Part shown: in pieces, positions 8,188 to 15,608 of the stretch
Layout: each line of letters opens with the position of its first letter
Position numbering within the stretch: position 1 is the stretch's first letter
Source of the DNA: Massilia sp. HP4
GTDB lineage: Bacteria > Pseudomonadota > Gammaproteobacteria > Burkholderiales > Burkholderiaceae_D
DNA length: 64,000 nucleotides
Reading direction: 5' to 3'
NCBI RefSeq assembly: GCF_005222695.1
Contig: NZ_STGG01000011.1
Span: 186,001-250,000, forward strand
Notes under the pieces: model-generated
What the model was told of the DNA's origin: nothing
What the model saw: the letters and a program-made list of their open reading frames with translations, nothing else
The model's database searches: none
Program-made: the position numbers and the translations under genes

Positions 8188-8783
8188 AAGATGCACCACT
8201 GACCCTGTACGTCGTCGACGACGACGAAGCCCTGCGCCGCTCCCTGCTGCTCCTGCTGTTCTCGCAAGGACTGGCGGTGCAGGCATTCGATTCCGGCGAA
8301 GCCTTCCTCGAGGCGGTCGACCCGAGCCAGCCGGGTTGCGTGATCCTCGACCTGCGCATGGGCGGCATGAGCGGCCTGGCCGTGTTCGAGCGCCTGCGGG
8401 CGGCGCACAGCCCGCTCGTGACGGTCTTCCTGTCCGGGCATGGCGACATCCCGATGGCCCTCGAGGCCGTACGCAGCGGCGCCTGGGATTGGGTGGCCAA
8501 GCCGGACACCCAGCAACTGCTGGACAAGCTGCCGGCCGCGATTACGGAAGCGCGAGCGCGCGGCCACGCGGGCCGGCTATGGGAAGAATTGACGCCTCGC
8601 GAGCGCGAAGTCGCCCGCCTGGTCGGCCTGGGTCAGCCGAACAAGGAGATCGCCCGGGTGCTGGTGCCGCCCTGCGGCCCGCGTTCGGTCGAGACGCACC
8701 GCGCCAATATCTTCCACAAGCTGCAATGCGCCAACGACAACGAGCTGGGAAGGTGGCTGGCGGCTTACCCGTGGCTGCGATAA
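8184..8783 (+). CDS. FixJ/DctR-family response regulator
   Basis: A 199-residue regulator. The receiver domain has the acidic pocket VVDDDE (residues 10-13), the phospho-acceptor Asp in VILDLRMGGMSG, and the conserved Lys in VAKP. A LuxR-type helix-turn-helix follows (LTPREREVARLVGLG to VETHRANIFHKL). The turn of the HTH reads IARVLVPPCGPRSVETH, about two residues longer than the usual IAxxLxISPRTVExH. This could alter DNA recognition or reflect a local change. It is translationally coupled to the kinase. Its likely target is the divergent transporter promoter region (5904-6057). Confidence 0.87.
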   Translation: MKDAPLTLYVVDDDEALRRSLLLLLFSQGLAVQAFDSGEAFLEAVDPSQPGCVILDLRMGGMSGLAVFERLRAAHSPLVTVFLSGHGDIPMALEAVRSGAWDWVAKPDTQQLLDKLPAAITEARARGHAGRLWEELTPREREVARLVGLGQPNKEIARVLVPPCGPRSVETHRANIFHKLQCANDNELGRWLAAYPWLR

Positions 8784-8871
8784 AGTGTGATCGGACCGAC
8801 GGCTGCAGCAAGATCGATCGTCGGCGATCGGTTTGCCAACATCAGTGATGAACCAGTAAGGATGACCTCGA

Positions 8872-9306
8872 ATGAACGAACCGCTTCTCGACAGGCACAG
8901 GGAACTATTCCCACACTTTGCCGACGAGATTGATGCTTTCTATCGCCAGCAGTTTAGATACAAGAAAAGCTGTGCAGACGCTCGTTTTCCCACCGTTGGC
9001 ATCAGACGTGCGGCAATCGACCTTTATTTGCGCTTCGAGCAATCGGAAGTGGCAATCGGTCATACCGTTGTCATTGCCAGAATCGGGTTCAGGCACCAAC
9101 GCCAGGGGCATGGAACCCGGCTGCTTGCAAAACTGGTGGCGATGTCGGAGGACTACGGCATCCGCTCGATCGGCGTCGAACAGACAGGCCCAGACCCCAG
9201 CATTCAGAATTTCGTCCGCAAGTTCGGCTTTAACAATCACGTTGACCAGCAGAACTGGATCCTCCCGGTGGATTCGCTCAAGGAACGCTTGCAGCAAGTA
9301 TCCTGA
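8872..9306 (+). CDS. GNAT-family N-acetyltransferase
   Basis: A 144-residue protein. The C-terminal half shows the GNAT acetyl-CoA-binding pattern: a beta-strand VVIARIGF, the R-x-x-G-x-G/A loop as RQGHGTRLLAKL, a following helix, then GIRSIGVEQ and FVRKFGF at the usual motif B position. The N-terminal part is less typical and may set substrate choice. ATG at 8872 has AGGA upstream. Composition is a little lower in GC than its neighbours. It sits alone between the two-component system and the PaiB-like gene. The substrate cannot be inferred. Confidence 0.7.
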   Translation: MNEPLLDRHRELFPHFADEIDAFYRQQFRYKKSCADARFPTVGIRRAAIDLYLRFEQSEVAIGHTVVIARIGFRHQRQGHGTRLLAKLVAMSEDYGIRSIGVEQTGPDPSIQNFVRKFGFNNHVDQQNWILPVDSLKERLQQVS

Positions 9307-9343
9307 AACAACACCGCGTCGCAATTCGAAGGAGACTCACTAG

Positions 9344-9892
9344 ATGTACTGCCCTACCCGCTTCGCGCAATCCGACGCGCGCCTGCTGCACGCCCTGATC
9401 GCCGACCATCCGCTGGCCATGCTGGTCACGCAGAATGAAGGGGCGCCCGATGCCGACCACCTGCCCTTCGTGCTGCTGCCTGGCGAAGGCGTGCTGCGCG
9501 CCCATGTGGCGCGCGGCAATCCGGTGTGGCGGCGCGCCGGGCAGCAGGTGCTGGCAGTGTTTCGCGGGCCGTCCGGCTACGCAACGCCGGACCGGGTCGA
9601 GAAGGCCGAGAACGGCGGCAGGGTGGTTCCGACCTGGACCTACAACGTCGTGCATGTGCACGGCCGGCTGCGCACGATCGACGATCCGGCCTGGTTGCGC
9701 GCACTGGTCGAGCGCCAGACCGATCATCAGGAAGCGGCGCAGCCAGACCCCTGGTCGGTCGACGACGCGCCGCTTGAATACACCAGCAAGCTACTGGCGG
9801 CGATCGTCGGCATCGAGATCGCGATCGAGCGCATCGAGGGGAAGTGGAAGACCGAGCCGCCGCCGCGCGTGGCGGCGGCCCAGCGCGCTTGA
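9344..9892 (+). CDS. PaiB-like FMN-binding negative regulator family protein
   Basis: A 182-residue protein matching the PaiB family of FMN-binding split-barrel proteins: start MYCPTRF, then DADHLPFVLL, VVPTWTYNVVHVHGRL and a GIEIAIERIEGKWK ending. PaiB homologues are usually about 200 residues and continue with a SQN-type tail after KWK. Here the tail is replaced by a short Pro/Ala/Arg stretch and the protein stops early. In Bacillus PaiB affects sporulation and protease genes; in proteobacteria the role is mostly unknown. ATG at 9344 has GAAGGAG about ten bases upstream. Confidence 0.83.
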   Translation: MYCPTRFAQSDARLLHALIADHPLAMLVTQNEGAPDADHLPFVLLPGEGVLRAHVARGNPVWRRAGQQVLAVFRGPSGYATPDRVEKAENGGRVVPTWTYNVVHVHGRLRTIDDPAWLRALVERQTDHQEAAQPDPWSVDDAPLEYTSKLLAAIVGIEIAIERIEGKWKTEPPPRVAAAQRA

Positions 9893-9943
9893 GCAAGCGC
9901 GCTTCAGCCCTGGCAAGGATTGCCAGGGGCATGGACAAGCGGT

Positions 9944-10588
9944 TTAGTGGCTGGAACCGGTATGGCCCGCGGCGCCCGAGCTGCCGCTGCTGCCCGACTT
10001 GCCCTTCGCCAGTTGCTCTGCGTGCTTCAGGTGTTCCTGGACAACAGGGATCATCTTGTCGACCTGGCCCTTGACGTCCGGATCCTTGGCGCCTTTCGAG
10101 GCCGCCTGCAGCTTGGTCAGGGTTTCCTTGTGCGCACCGACGCCGCCCTGCTTGACATAGGCCTTGTCGAAGGCGTCGCCGCTCGCTTTCTCGAGCTGGG
10201 TCGACATGGCTTTATGCTTGGCGTCGAGTTCGGTCGGCAGGGTCACGCCCTTCGACTGGGCCAGGGTCTGCACCTCGGTCAGCGCCTTGCCGTGGTCGTC
10301 GACCATCTTGCTGGCGAAGGCCTTCACGTCGGCGTTCTGGCTCTTGCTTTGCGCCAGCTTGCCCATTTCGACCTCGGCCATGTTCGACATCGCCATGTCG
10401 GTAATGGCCTTGCGGTCGGCGCTGGTCAGCTTGGCGGCGCCGCTGGCGGTGGCGGCCGTGGCGCTGCTGCCCGACTGCTGGCCGGCCTGGCTGGATGCGC
10501 CGGTCTGCGCCTGCGCGCCGACGGCGCCGAACATCGCGGCGGCGATCGATACCGCCATCAGGCGCTTGAGGATGGGTTGTGTTTGCAT
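9944..10588 (-). CDS. DUF4142 secreted protein
   Basis: A 214-residue protein with a Sec signal peptide (MQTQPILKRLMAVSIAAAMF to about AQA at residue 27), then a low-complexity Ser/Gly/Ala linker, then a helical DUF4142 domain (ferritin-like four-helix type) from about residue 55 to 195, and a Gly/Ser tail. Family members are annotated as putative outer-membrane or periplasmic proteins of unknown role. The shorter start at 10588 is preferred over the upstream frame because it yields the signal peptide directly. No operon partner. Confidence 0.83.
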   Translation of the reverse strand: MQTQPILKRLMAVSIAAAMFGAVGAQAQTGASSQAGQQSGSSATAATASGAAKLTSADRKAITDMAMSNMAEVEMGKLAQSKSQNADVKAFASKMVDDHGKALTEVQTLAQSKGVTLPTELDAKHKAMSTQLEKASGDAFDKAYVKQGGVGAHKETLTKLQAASKGAKDPDVKGQVDKMIPVVQEHLKHAEQLAKGKSGSSGSSGAAGHTGSSH

Positions 10589-10676
10589 TTGGCTCTCCGT
10601 TGAAATAGTTGGATGAGCCGAGTGTAGTCTTGCTTGTTCAAGACTAGCGCGCGTTAGCCGACAAGCAATTTCAAGC

Positions 10677-10702
10677 AAAAAAACCAGCCCGATCGGGCTG
10701 GC
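10677..10702 (-). terminator. Rho-independent terminator of the phosphatase gene
   Basis: Perfect palindrome CCAGCCCGATCGGGCTGG (10684-10701) followed, on the minus strand, by seven T residues. It lies 24 bases beyond the stop of the AcpA-type gene. Confidence 0.85.
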
Positions 10703-10724
10703 TTGCGCGGCAAGATACCGGCGA

Positions 10725-12380
10725 TCAACGGAAGCTGAGCGCCGCCGTCAGGTCGCCCGGCCCGCGTGCGCCGCGCGCCGCGAAAGCGGCGTTGCGGCTG
10801 GCCAGGCCCTCGAGCAGCGGCAGGCCGTGCAGGCGCGTGATGAAGCGCAGGATCGAGGTCGTGTCGTAGAAATTGTGGTCGACCGCGCCGCGCTTGGCGT
10901 GCGGCGACACCACGATCGCCGGGATGCGCGAGCCCGGGCCCCAGCGGTCGCCTTGCGGCGGCGCCACGTGGTCCCACCAGCCGCCGTTCTCGTCAAACGT
11001 GATCACCACCACCATGTCCTTCCACTGCGGCGATTTTTTCAGGTGCTCGATGATATTGGCCACGTGGGCGTCGCCCGACTCGATGTCCGAATAGCCGGCG
11101 TGCAGGTTCAGGTTGCCCTGCGGCTTGTAGAAGGCCACCGCAGGCAGCTTGCCCGCAACCGCGTCGGCGATGAATTTGTTGGAGATCGGGCTGTCGCCCA
11201 GGCCGCCGTCGCGCAGGTGTTCCGCGCGCTCTTTGGTTCCCGGCGCGAATTGCTTGAAGTAATTGAACGGCTGGTGGTGGTACTGGAAATTCGGCCGCTC
11301 GCCGGCGCCGCGGCCGTCGAGCGCCGCCTGCATGCCGCCGCCATACCAGGCCCAGCTCACGCCCTTCTTCGACAGCAGATCTCCGATCGTGTCGTAGGTT
11401 TGCGGTGGCAAGGTGGAGGCGTCGGCCGGATCGGCATGCAGCGGGTCGCCGTCGAAGGCCGGACGCACCCAGCTCGGCTGGTACGGCGGCGCCATCGTGT
11501 TGACGGCGTAGCCGTCCGGCGTCATCGCGCCGTTGCGCACGAACTTCGGTTTGCCTTCCAGCGCCGATGCCGGCGAATCGGGCGCCAGCGCCAGGCGCAC
11601 GCCCTGCGGGCCGTCTTCCAGCACCGCGATCTTGTTCTTCGCCGCGGTCTCGGCCGCGTTGAAGTACTCGGGCACGCGGCCGCTGACCAGGAACTGGTGG
11701 TTCAGGTAAGAGCCGCCGAAGGCCGCCATGAAGAAGTTGTCGCACAGGGTGAACTCGCGCGCGATCTGGACCAGGCCCAGGTTCTTCGACGTTTCGCCGT
11801 AATAGCCCATCACCATGCCGCCGGCATCGGACCAGGCGGCGAAGCAGTCGTTCTTGCCGCCGTTGATCTGCATCTGGTTGTGATAGAACTGGTGCACCAG
11901 GTCGCGCGTGATGATGCCTTCGGGCAGCGGCTTGCCTTCGGCATCGACCAGCTTGTAGGGCGCATTCGGCAGGTCGGCCGACTGGGCTTCGGTGGTGATG
12001 TAATCCTTGCCGCCGATGTTCTGGCGGCCCGGCACCACGCCGCCCCAGGTCTTGGGCAGCGTCGACAGGAGCGAGCCGTCGCGGTCGCGCTGCTGGACGC
12101 TTGCCGCCGGCACGCTCGCCAGCGGCACGGCCAGGCCGGGGAAGTCGGAGAAGAGGTTGTTGAAGCTGCGGTTTTCCAGGTAGATCACGACCACGTTCTT
12201 GACGTGGGCGCGCAGCTTGGCGTCGAGCGAACCCCTGGCGACCGGCCTGGCCGGTGCTGCGTTCGTCACGCCCGGCAGGGTGGCGGCGGCGCCGACCGCG
12301 GCGGCGGCCTGGAAAACACGCCTGCGCGCGGGATTGTCAGGCTGGGTGGACGCCTCGGGTCCGTGATCTTGCTCTTGCAC
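10725..12380 (-). CDS. AcpA-type acid phosphatase / phosphoesterase (alkaline phosphatase superfamily)
   Basis: A 551-residue exported phosphoesterase. The N-terminus has a twin-arginine-like start (ARRRVFQAAAAVGAAATLPG), which suggests Tat export. The catalytic domain opens with VVVIYLENRSFNNLFSDFPG, typical of the AcpA / phospholipase C phosphoesterase family. Later metal-site segments include CDNFFMAAFGGSYLNHQFLV, HAGYSDIESGDAHVANII and VVITFDENGGWWDHVAPP. The likely role is release of phosphate from organic phosphates in the periplasm or outside the cell. The start is a GTG at 12380 with GGAG ten bases upstream. A terminator follows the stop. Confidence 0.9.
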   Translation of the reverse strand: MQEQDHGPEASTQPDNPARRRVFQAAAAVGAAATLPGVTNAAPARPVARGSLDAKLRAHVKNVVVIYLENRSFNNLFSDFPGLAVPLASVPAASVQQRDRDGSLLSTLPKTWGGVVPGRQNIGGKDYITTEAQSADLPNAPYKLVDAEGKPLPEGIITRDLVHQFYHNQMQINGGKNDCFAAWSDAGGMVMGYYGETSKNLGLVQIAREFTLCDNFFMAAFGGSYLNHQFLVSGRVPEYFNAAETAAKNKIAVLEDGPQGVRLALAPDSPASALEGKPKFVRNGAMTPDGYAVNTMAPPYQPSWVRPAFDGDPLHADPADASTLPPQTYDTIGDLLSKKGVSWAWYGGGMQAALDGRGAGERPNFQYHHQPFNYFKQFAPGTKERAEHLRDGGLGDSPISNKFIADAVAGKLPAVAFYKPQGNLNLHAGYSDIESGDAHVANIIEHLKKSPQWKDMVVVITFDENGGWWDHVAPPQGDRWGPGSRIPAIVVSPHAKRGAVDHNFYDTTSILRFITRLHGLPLLEGLASRNAAFAARGARGPGDLTAALSFR

Positions 12381-12477
12381 GTGTCGCTCCTCTTGCTGTC
12401 GGCCATGGCGGCCACAAAGGAAGTATTATCCACGCGATTTACAAATGGAAACAATCAGAAACAAATAAAGTGTGGTT

Positions 12478-12503
12478 CGTCAAAGAGACGTCATATTTTG
12501 ACG
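12478..12503. promoter_or_regulatory. Inverted repeat, possible operator
   Basis: CGTCAAA (12478-12484) and TTTGACG (12497-12503) form a perfect inverted repeat around a central GACGTC palindrome. It lies about 100 bases upstream of the phosphatase gene. It could be a regulator site for that gene or for the candidate small RNA; no partner is identified. Confidence 0.3.
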
Positions 12504-12631
12504 GCACAATGCAAGTGCTCCTTGGGAAGGGCACTCGGCGGTGCAAACCGCCCTACCGGCGCCGGCGGTCGGGAAACATACCGGCACCAATTCCTCCAAT
12601 GCAGGCCCATTCGTGGGCCTGCATTTTTTTT
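12504..12631 (+). ncRNA. Candidate structured small RNA with strong terminator
   Basis: No protein gene points rightward here, yet a textbook rightward terminator is present: TGCAGGCCCA-TTCG-TGGGCCTGCA (12600-12623) followed by eight T. Upstream are a GTGC/GCAC hairpin (12515-12534) and a perfect GGCGGT-GCAA-ACCGCC hairpin (12537-12552). The flanking genes are both leftward, and on the minus strand the stem has no T-run. This suggests an independent transcript of roughly 100-190 nt. The 5' end and promoter are not certain. Confidence 0.45.
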
Positions 12632-12645
12632 CTCAGCCGTATTTC

Positions 12646-13116
12646 TCAGCCGTAGAGCGGGATCAGGATGTCGTAGGCATTGTCGGGCCGCGCATCTTCG
12701 TCCACCGTTGGCGTGTAGCGGCGGTCGTAGCGCTCGAGGCGGATGCCGTCCTGGTCTTCTTCCATGCCCAGTTGTTCCATGGTGGCGATGCCGGTCACGG
12801 TGCTTGCCTGCGCATGCACCATCGGGCCGCGGTGGGTCATCAGGGCGTAGCGGCGCGGCGGGATGCGGATGCCGATCATGCCGGGCGGTAGATTGTTGAG
12901 ATCGGCGACTTCGACGGCGATGCACTCCAGCTTGACGCCGCCATACTGCGGCATGCGCACGCCATAGTGCAGGCCATCGGTTGCGCCCAGTTCGGATTCG
13001 CGGGCGAGGAAGGATTTCCAGATCTCTGGCAACTCCGTTTCCAGAACCGAGGCGGGCCCTGCGACAGGCAGCCCGACGAGCTTCATTTCAGGTAGTGTAA
13101 CGGTTGAGATGTGCAT
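12646..13116 (-). CDS. GyrI-like / AraC effector-binding-domain protein
   Basis: A 156-residue stand-alone small-molecule-binding domain of the GyrI/SOUL-like type. Visible features are the N-terminal TLPEMKLVGLPVAGP strand, GLHYGVRM, the ECIAVEVADLNNLPPGM strand, and the closing RLERYDRRYTP and DNAYDILIPLYG. The family binds drugs or hydrophobic ligands and occurs alone or fused to AraC/MerR regulators. No DNA-binding domain is present. It follows the candidate small RNA region in the opposite orientation and is not in an operon. Confidence 0.78.
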   Translation of the reverse strand: MHISTVTLPEMKLVGLPVAGPASVLETELPEIWKSFLARESELGATDGLHYGVRMPQYGGVKLECIAVEVADLNNLPPGMIGIRIPPRRYALMTHRGPMVHAQASTVTGIATMEQLGMEEDQDGIRLERYDRRYTPTVDEDARPDNAYDILIPLYG

Positions 13117-13220
13117 GATAGTGGCTTGCTGATAGACGAAAAGATTATAGCCTTATCGCTTCGACAATATTAGCGTCCACGCAATCGTGCGGATCGATTT
13201 CTCGTGTCAAAAGGAGAACA

Positions 13221-13808
13221 ATGTTGCCTACTTCACTCAAAGCCCTGCTCAAGGAACTCGAAACCTTCGGCATCAGTCATGACGCGGCGCCCGACAACCG
13301 CGCGCGCCGCCTGCTCAACATCACCCACGACACCGGCGAATTCCTGGCCGTGCTGGTGCGCGCCATGGGCGCCCGTCGCGTCCTCGAGATCGGCACCTCG
13401 AACGGCTACTCGACCTTGTGGCTGGCCGAGGCCGCGCAAGGCATCAACGGCAGCGTCACGACGGTCGAGCTGTCGGCGGCCAAGGTCGCCATGGCACGCG
13501 AGAACTTCGTGCGCGCCGGCCTGCAGGACCGCATCGTGCAGGTCGAGGGCCAGGCTGGCGACTTTTTGGCAAGCAGCGCCGACGAATCCTTCGACCTGGT
13601 CTTCCTCGATTCCGAGCGCGCCGCCTACGTGGGCTGGTTGCCGCAGATCGAGCGCATCCTGCGTCCCGGCGGGCTGGTGGTGGTCGACAACGCCACCTCG
13701 CACGCCCAGGAACTGGCTCCCTTCATGCAGGCGTTGCGCTGCGCGTCCAGCTGGAGCACCAGCCTGGTCCCGGTGGGCAAGGGCGAATTCCTGGCCACCA
13801 AGCATTAA
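13221..13808 (+). CDS. O-methyltransferase family 3-like SAM-dependent methyltransferase
   Basis: A 195-residue class I methyltransferase. SAM-binding motif I is RVLEIGTSNGYSTLWLA (about residues 51-68), followed by the acidic post-I strand VTTVELS, the VFLDSERAAYVGW active-site strand and GGLVVVDNAT. This arrangement matches catechol/caffeoyl-CoA-type O-methyltransferases, but the substrate is not evident. ATG at 13221 is supported by AAAAGGAG. It stands alone and is followed by a terminator. Confidence 0.85.
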   Translation: MLPTSLKALLKELETFGISHDAAPDNRARRLLNITHDTGEFLAVLVRAMGARRVLEIGTSNGYSTLWLAEAAQGINGSVTTVELSAAKVAMARENFVRAGLQDRIVQVEGQAGDFLASSADESFDLVFLDSERAAYVGWLPQIERILRPGGLVVVDNATSHAQELAPFMQALRCASSWSTSLVPVGKGEFLATKH

Positions 13809-13829
13809 TCCGCCCCGCCATCCCGGCGC

Positions 13830-13853
13830 CCGTGCAGTTCAGGCACGGTTTTA
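13830..13853 (+). terminator. Probable terminator of the methyltransferase gene
   Basis: CCGTGC (13830-13835), a seven-base loop, then GCACGG (13843-13848) and TTTTAT. It lies 22 bases after the stop. Confidence 0.6.
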
Positions 13854-13929
13854 TGCAGTCCATCGCACGGGACGCGCGGGGCAAGGACGCGCTCCCTAGA
13901 ATGGACTCATCAACTTACCGGAGACCACC

Positions 13930-14559
13930 ATGAAACGCGCAGCCATCGCCGCCCTTCTCGCCCTTGCTTCCCTGTCGACCCAGGCCGCCGACCAGGTGCG
14001 CAACGTGACGCCGTTCAAGACCATCGATGCGCGCGGCCCGGTCAGCCTGGTGGTCGAGGTCGGCAAGGCCCATTCGGTGCGGGTAGAAGGCAGCCAGAAA
14101 TTCATCGACCGCGTCACGACCGAAGTGGTGCGCGGCGAGCTGCGCCTGAACTTTGAAGACGAGCGCAGGGGCAACGTCAATATCAAGGATGGCGAGCGGG
14201 TCATCGTCACCATGCCCGAACTGGCGAGCTTCCGTGGCGAAGGCGCCGGCCTGATGATCCTGAATAATATTCGCGGCGACCAGTTGGACGTGAACTACCG
14301 CGGCGCCGGCAGCCTGCAGATGAATGGCCGCGTCGGCCACCTGCGCCTGAACGCCGAGGGCGTGGGCGAGGTCCTCGCCAAGGACCTGGTGGCGCAAGAT
14401 GCCGATGTGACCTTCCGCGGCATCGGCGAAGTGTCGGTGCATGCGAAGAACCGGCTCAATGCCAGCGTGCAGGGCCTGGGCAACCTGACGTATTACGGCA
14501 AGCCGCAGTCGGTCAGCCGTTCGGTGTCGGGCATCGGTAATGTGACCGCGGCCAAATAA
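13930..14559 (+). CDS. Secreted GIN-domain protein (DUF2807)
   Basis: A 209-residue protein with a Sec signal peptide (MKRAAIAALLALASLSTQAA). It then forms a parallel beta-helix-like DUF2807 (GIN) domain, shown by repeating short strands such as LRLNAEGVGEVLA, DVTFRGIGEVSVHA and SVSGIGNVTA. The family is described as a putative autotransporter-adhesin head domain and is usually periplasmic or surface-exposed. No translocator domain is present, so this copy is probably a soluble periplasmic or secreted protein. A GGAGA site precedes the ATG. No operon partner. Confidence 0.85.
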   Translation: MKRAAIAALLALASLSTQAADQVRNVTPFKTIDARGPVSLVVEVGKAHSVRVEGSQKFIDRVTTEVVRGELRLNFEDERRGNVNIKDGERVIVTMPELASFRGEGAGLMILNNIRGDQLDVNYRGAGSLQMNGRVGHLRLNAEGVGEVLAKDLVAQDADVTFRGIGEVSVHAKNRLNASVQGLGNLTYYGKPQSVSRSVSGIGNVTAAK

Positions 14560-14592
14560 CGCAGCCCGCCCCGTTGCGGCGCCGCGCGGGGT

Positions 14593-14919
14593 TCAACCGT
14601 TGACGAGGTCGAGCAGCACCTGCGCATGGCAAGGCCCGTCGAGTCGGCACCAGCAGGCCAGGTGATGCCCGCGCAATATGCTTTGCGCCTCGTGCGCCAA
14701 CTGGCGGCCGGCGGGATCGTCGTGCAGCCAGCGGCGGTAGGCCGCCACCGCGGCATCCACCGTCGGCATCGCCACGTAGCGGCCAACCGCCGTCCCCGGC
14801 GCCACCTCGGGCAGCACCGAGAACGGATTGCCCCAGCGCCCGGGACGCGCCACCGAGATCGTGTTCGGCGGCATGCGCCACCCCTTTTTGCGACTCAATT
14901 GCACGCGCTGCGGCGTCAT
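14593..14919 (-). CDS. DUF4326 domain-containing protein
   Basis: A 108-residue cytosolic protein matching DUF4326: an N-terminal PPNTISVARPGRWGNPFSV segment, a helical middle with YRRWLHDDP, and the cysteine signature LACWCRLDGPCHAQVLL near the C-terminus. The family occurs in phages and bacterial chromosomes and its biochemical role is unknown. The start at 14919 has a strong GGAGG eight bases upstream. It faces the DUF2807 gene tail to tail. Confidence 0.85.
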   Translation of the reverse strand: MTPQRVQLSRKKGWRMPPNTISVARPGRWGNPFSVLPEVAPGTAVGRYVAMPTVDAAVAAYRRWLHDDPAGRQLAHEAQSILRGHHLACWCRLDGPCHAQVLLDLVNG

Positions 14920-14966
14920 CGGCGACCTCCATGGCTGATTTGCGCCGGCTCATCCGGCGCAAGCCA

Positions 14967-15302
14967 TCATACCGTGGCCAGCCTGTCGTGCATCGACTGC
15001 GCGCCAGCGCTGCCGCAAGTGAAAGCAAGGAACTCCATCAGGCGCTGCAAGGTCTCCAGGCGCGCGGCATAGATCACGTAGCGGCCCTGCTGGCGCGGCG
15101 ATACCAGGCCGGCATGGGTGAGTTCCTTCAGATGGAAAGACAGCGACGAGGCCGGCATTTCCAGCGCGGCGGCGATATTGCTGGCGGACTGGCCCTGGGG
15201 GCCGGCCTGCACCAGCAGGCGGAAGGCGGCGAAGCGCGATTCCTGGGCGAGCGCGGCAAGCGCGGCGATGGCGAGATTGGTTTGCATGCGGACAGTACTC
15301 AT
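14967..15302 (-). CDS. ArsR-family winged-helix regulator
   Basis: A 111-residue ArsR-type repressor. The helix-turn-helix is at GQSASNIAAALEMPASSLSFHLKEL (seen in two parts), followed by the wing GLVSPRQQGRYVIYAA. The N-terminal LAALAQESRFAAFRLLV helix is typical. Two Cys or His positions that could bind metal are not arranged like classic metal sensors (one Cys in AFTCGSAG), so the inducer may not be a metal. No adjacent efflux or arsenic gene was found; its target could be itself or the nearby cyd operon. Confidence 0.85.
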   Translation of the reverse strand: MSTVRMQTNLAIAALAALAQESRFAAFRLLVQAGPQGQSASNIAAALEMPASSLSFHLKELTHAGLVSPRQQGRYVIYAARLETLQRLMEFLAFTCGSAGAQSMHDRLATV

Positions 15303-15381
15303 TTCGATTCAAGGACCAGCGCACAGGCGCTGGAAGCCACGGTTCGAATACTGTCGAATTACTTTGACAGGGTGATGACAA

Positions 15382-15417
15382 ACGCGCGCCGGCGCCAACA
15401 AAGCCGCCGGCGCGCGT
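15382..15417 (-). terminator. Inverted repeat ending the cyd operon
   Basis: A strong GC-rich inverted repeat (ACGCGCGCCGGCG ... CGCCGGCGCGCGT) lies a few bases beyond the cydX stop, read leftward, with TTTGTC after it. The T-run is weak, but position and stability fit an operon terminator. Confidence 0.55.
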
Positions 15418-15423
15418 CCTTCG

Positions 15424-15585
15424 TCAGGCGCGCTTGCGCGGCGCGTCCGCGGCCGGCGCCTGCAGCGGCAGCAGGGGCGGATTCTTCTGGCGCGCAGCGT
15501 CGTCCATCAACTCATACCACATCGCGTTCAGCACGCCGAAGGCCGCTGCCAGCGGCAATCCCAACAACCAGGCGAAATACCACAT
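15424..15585 (-). CDS. cydX: Cytochrome bd oxidase small subunit CydX
   Basis: A 53-residue single-helix protein beginning MWYFAWLLGLPLAAAFGVLN, the hallmark of CydX/YbgT, which stabilises the heme centres of cytochrome bd-I. The start at 15585 is chosen because the MWYFAWLLG N-terminus is invariant in the family; longer in-frame ORFs are artefacts. After the helix (residues 3-22) comes a Pro/Ala/Lys-rich tail of about 25 residues, longer than in E. coli CydX (37 residues). It follows cydB by 23 bases and ends the operon. Confidence 0.92.
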   Translation of the reverse strand: MWYFAWLLGLPLAAAFGVLNAMWYELMDDAARQKNPPLLPLQAPAADAPRKRA

Positions 15586-15608
15586 GATGATGTCCTTTCT
15601 GTGTTCGG

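Noticed and set aside
12515-12560. Resemblance to part of a cobalamin riboswitch (GGGAA ... GGTGCAAACC)
   Set aside because: The remaining conserved blocks of the B12 box are missing and no cobalamin-related gene follows.
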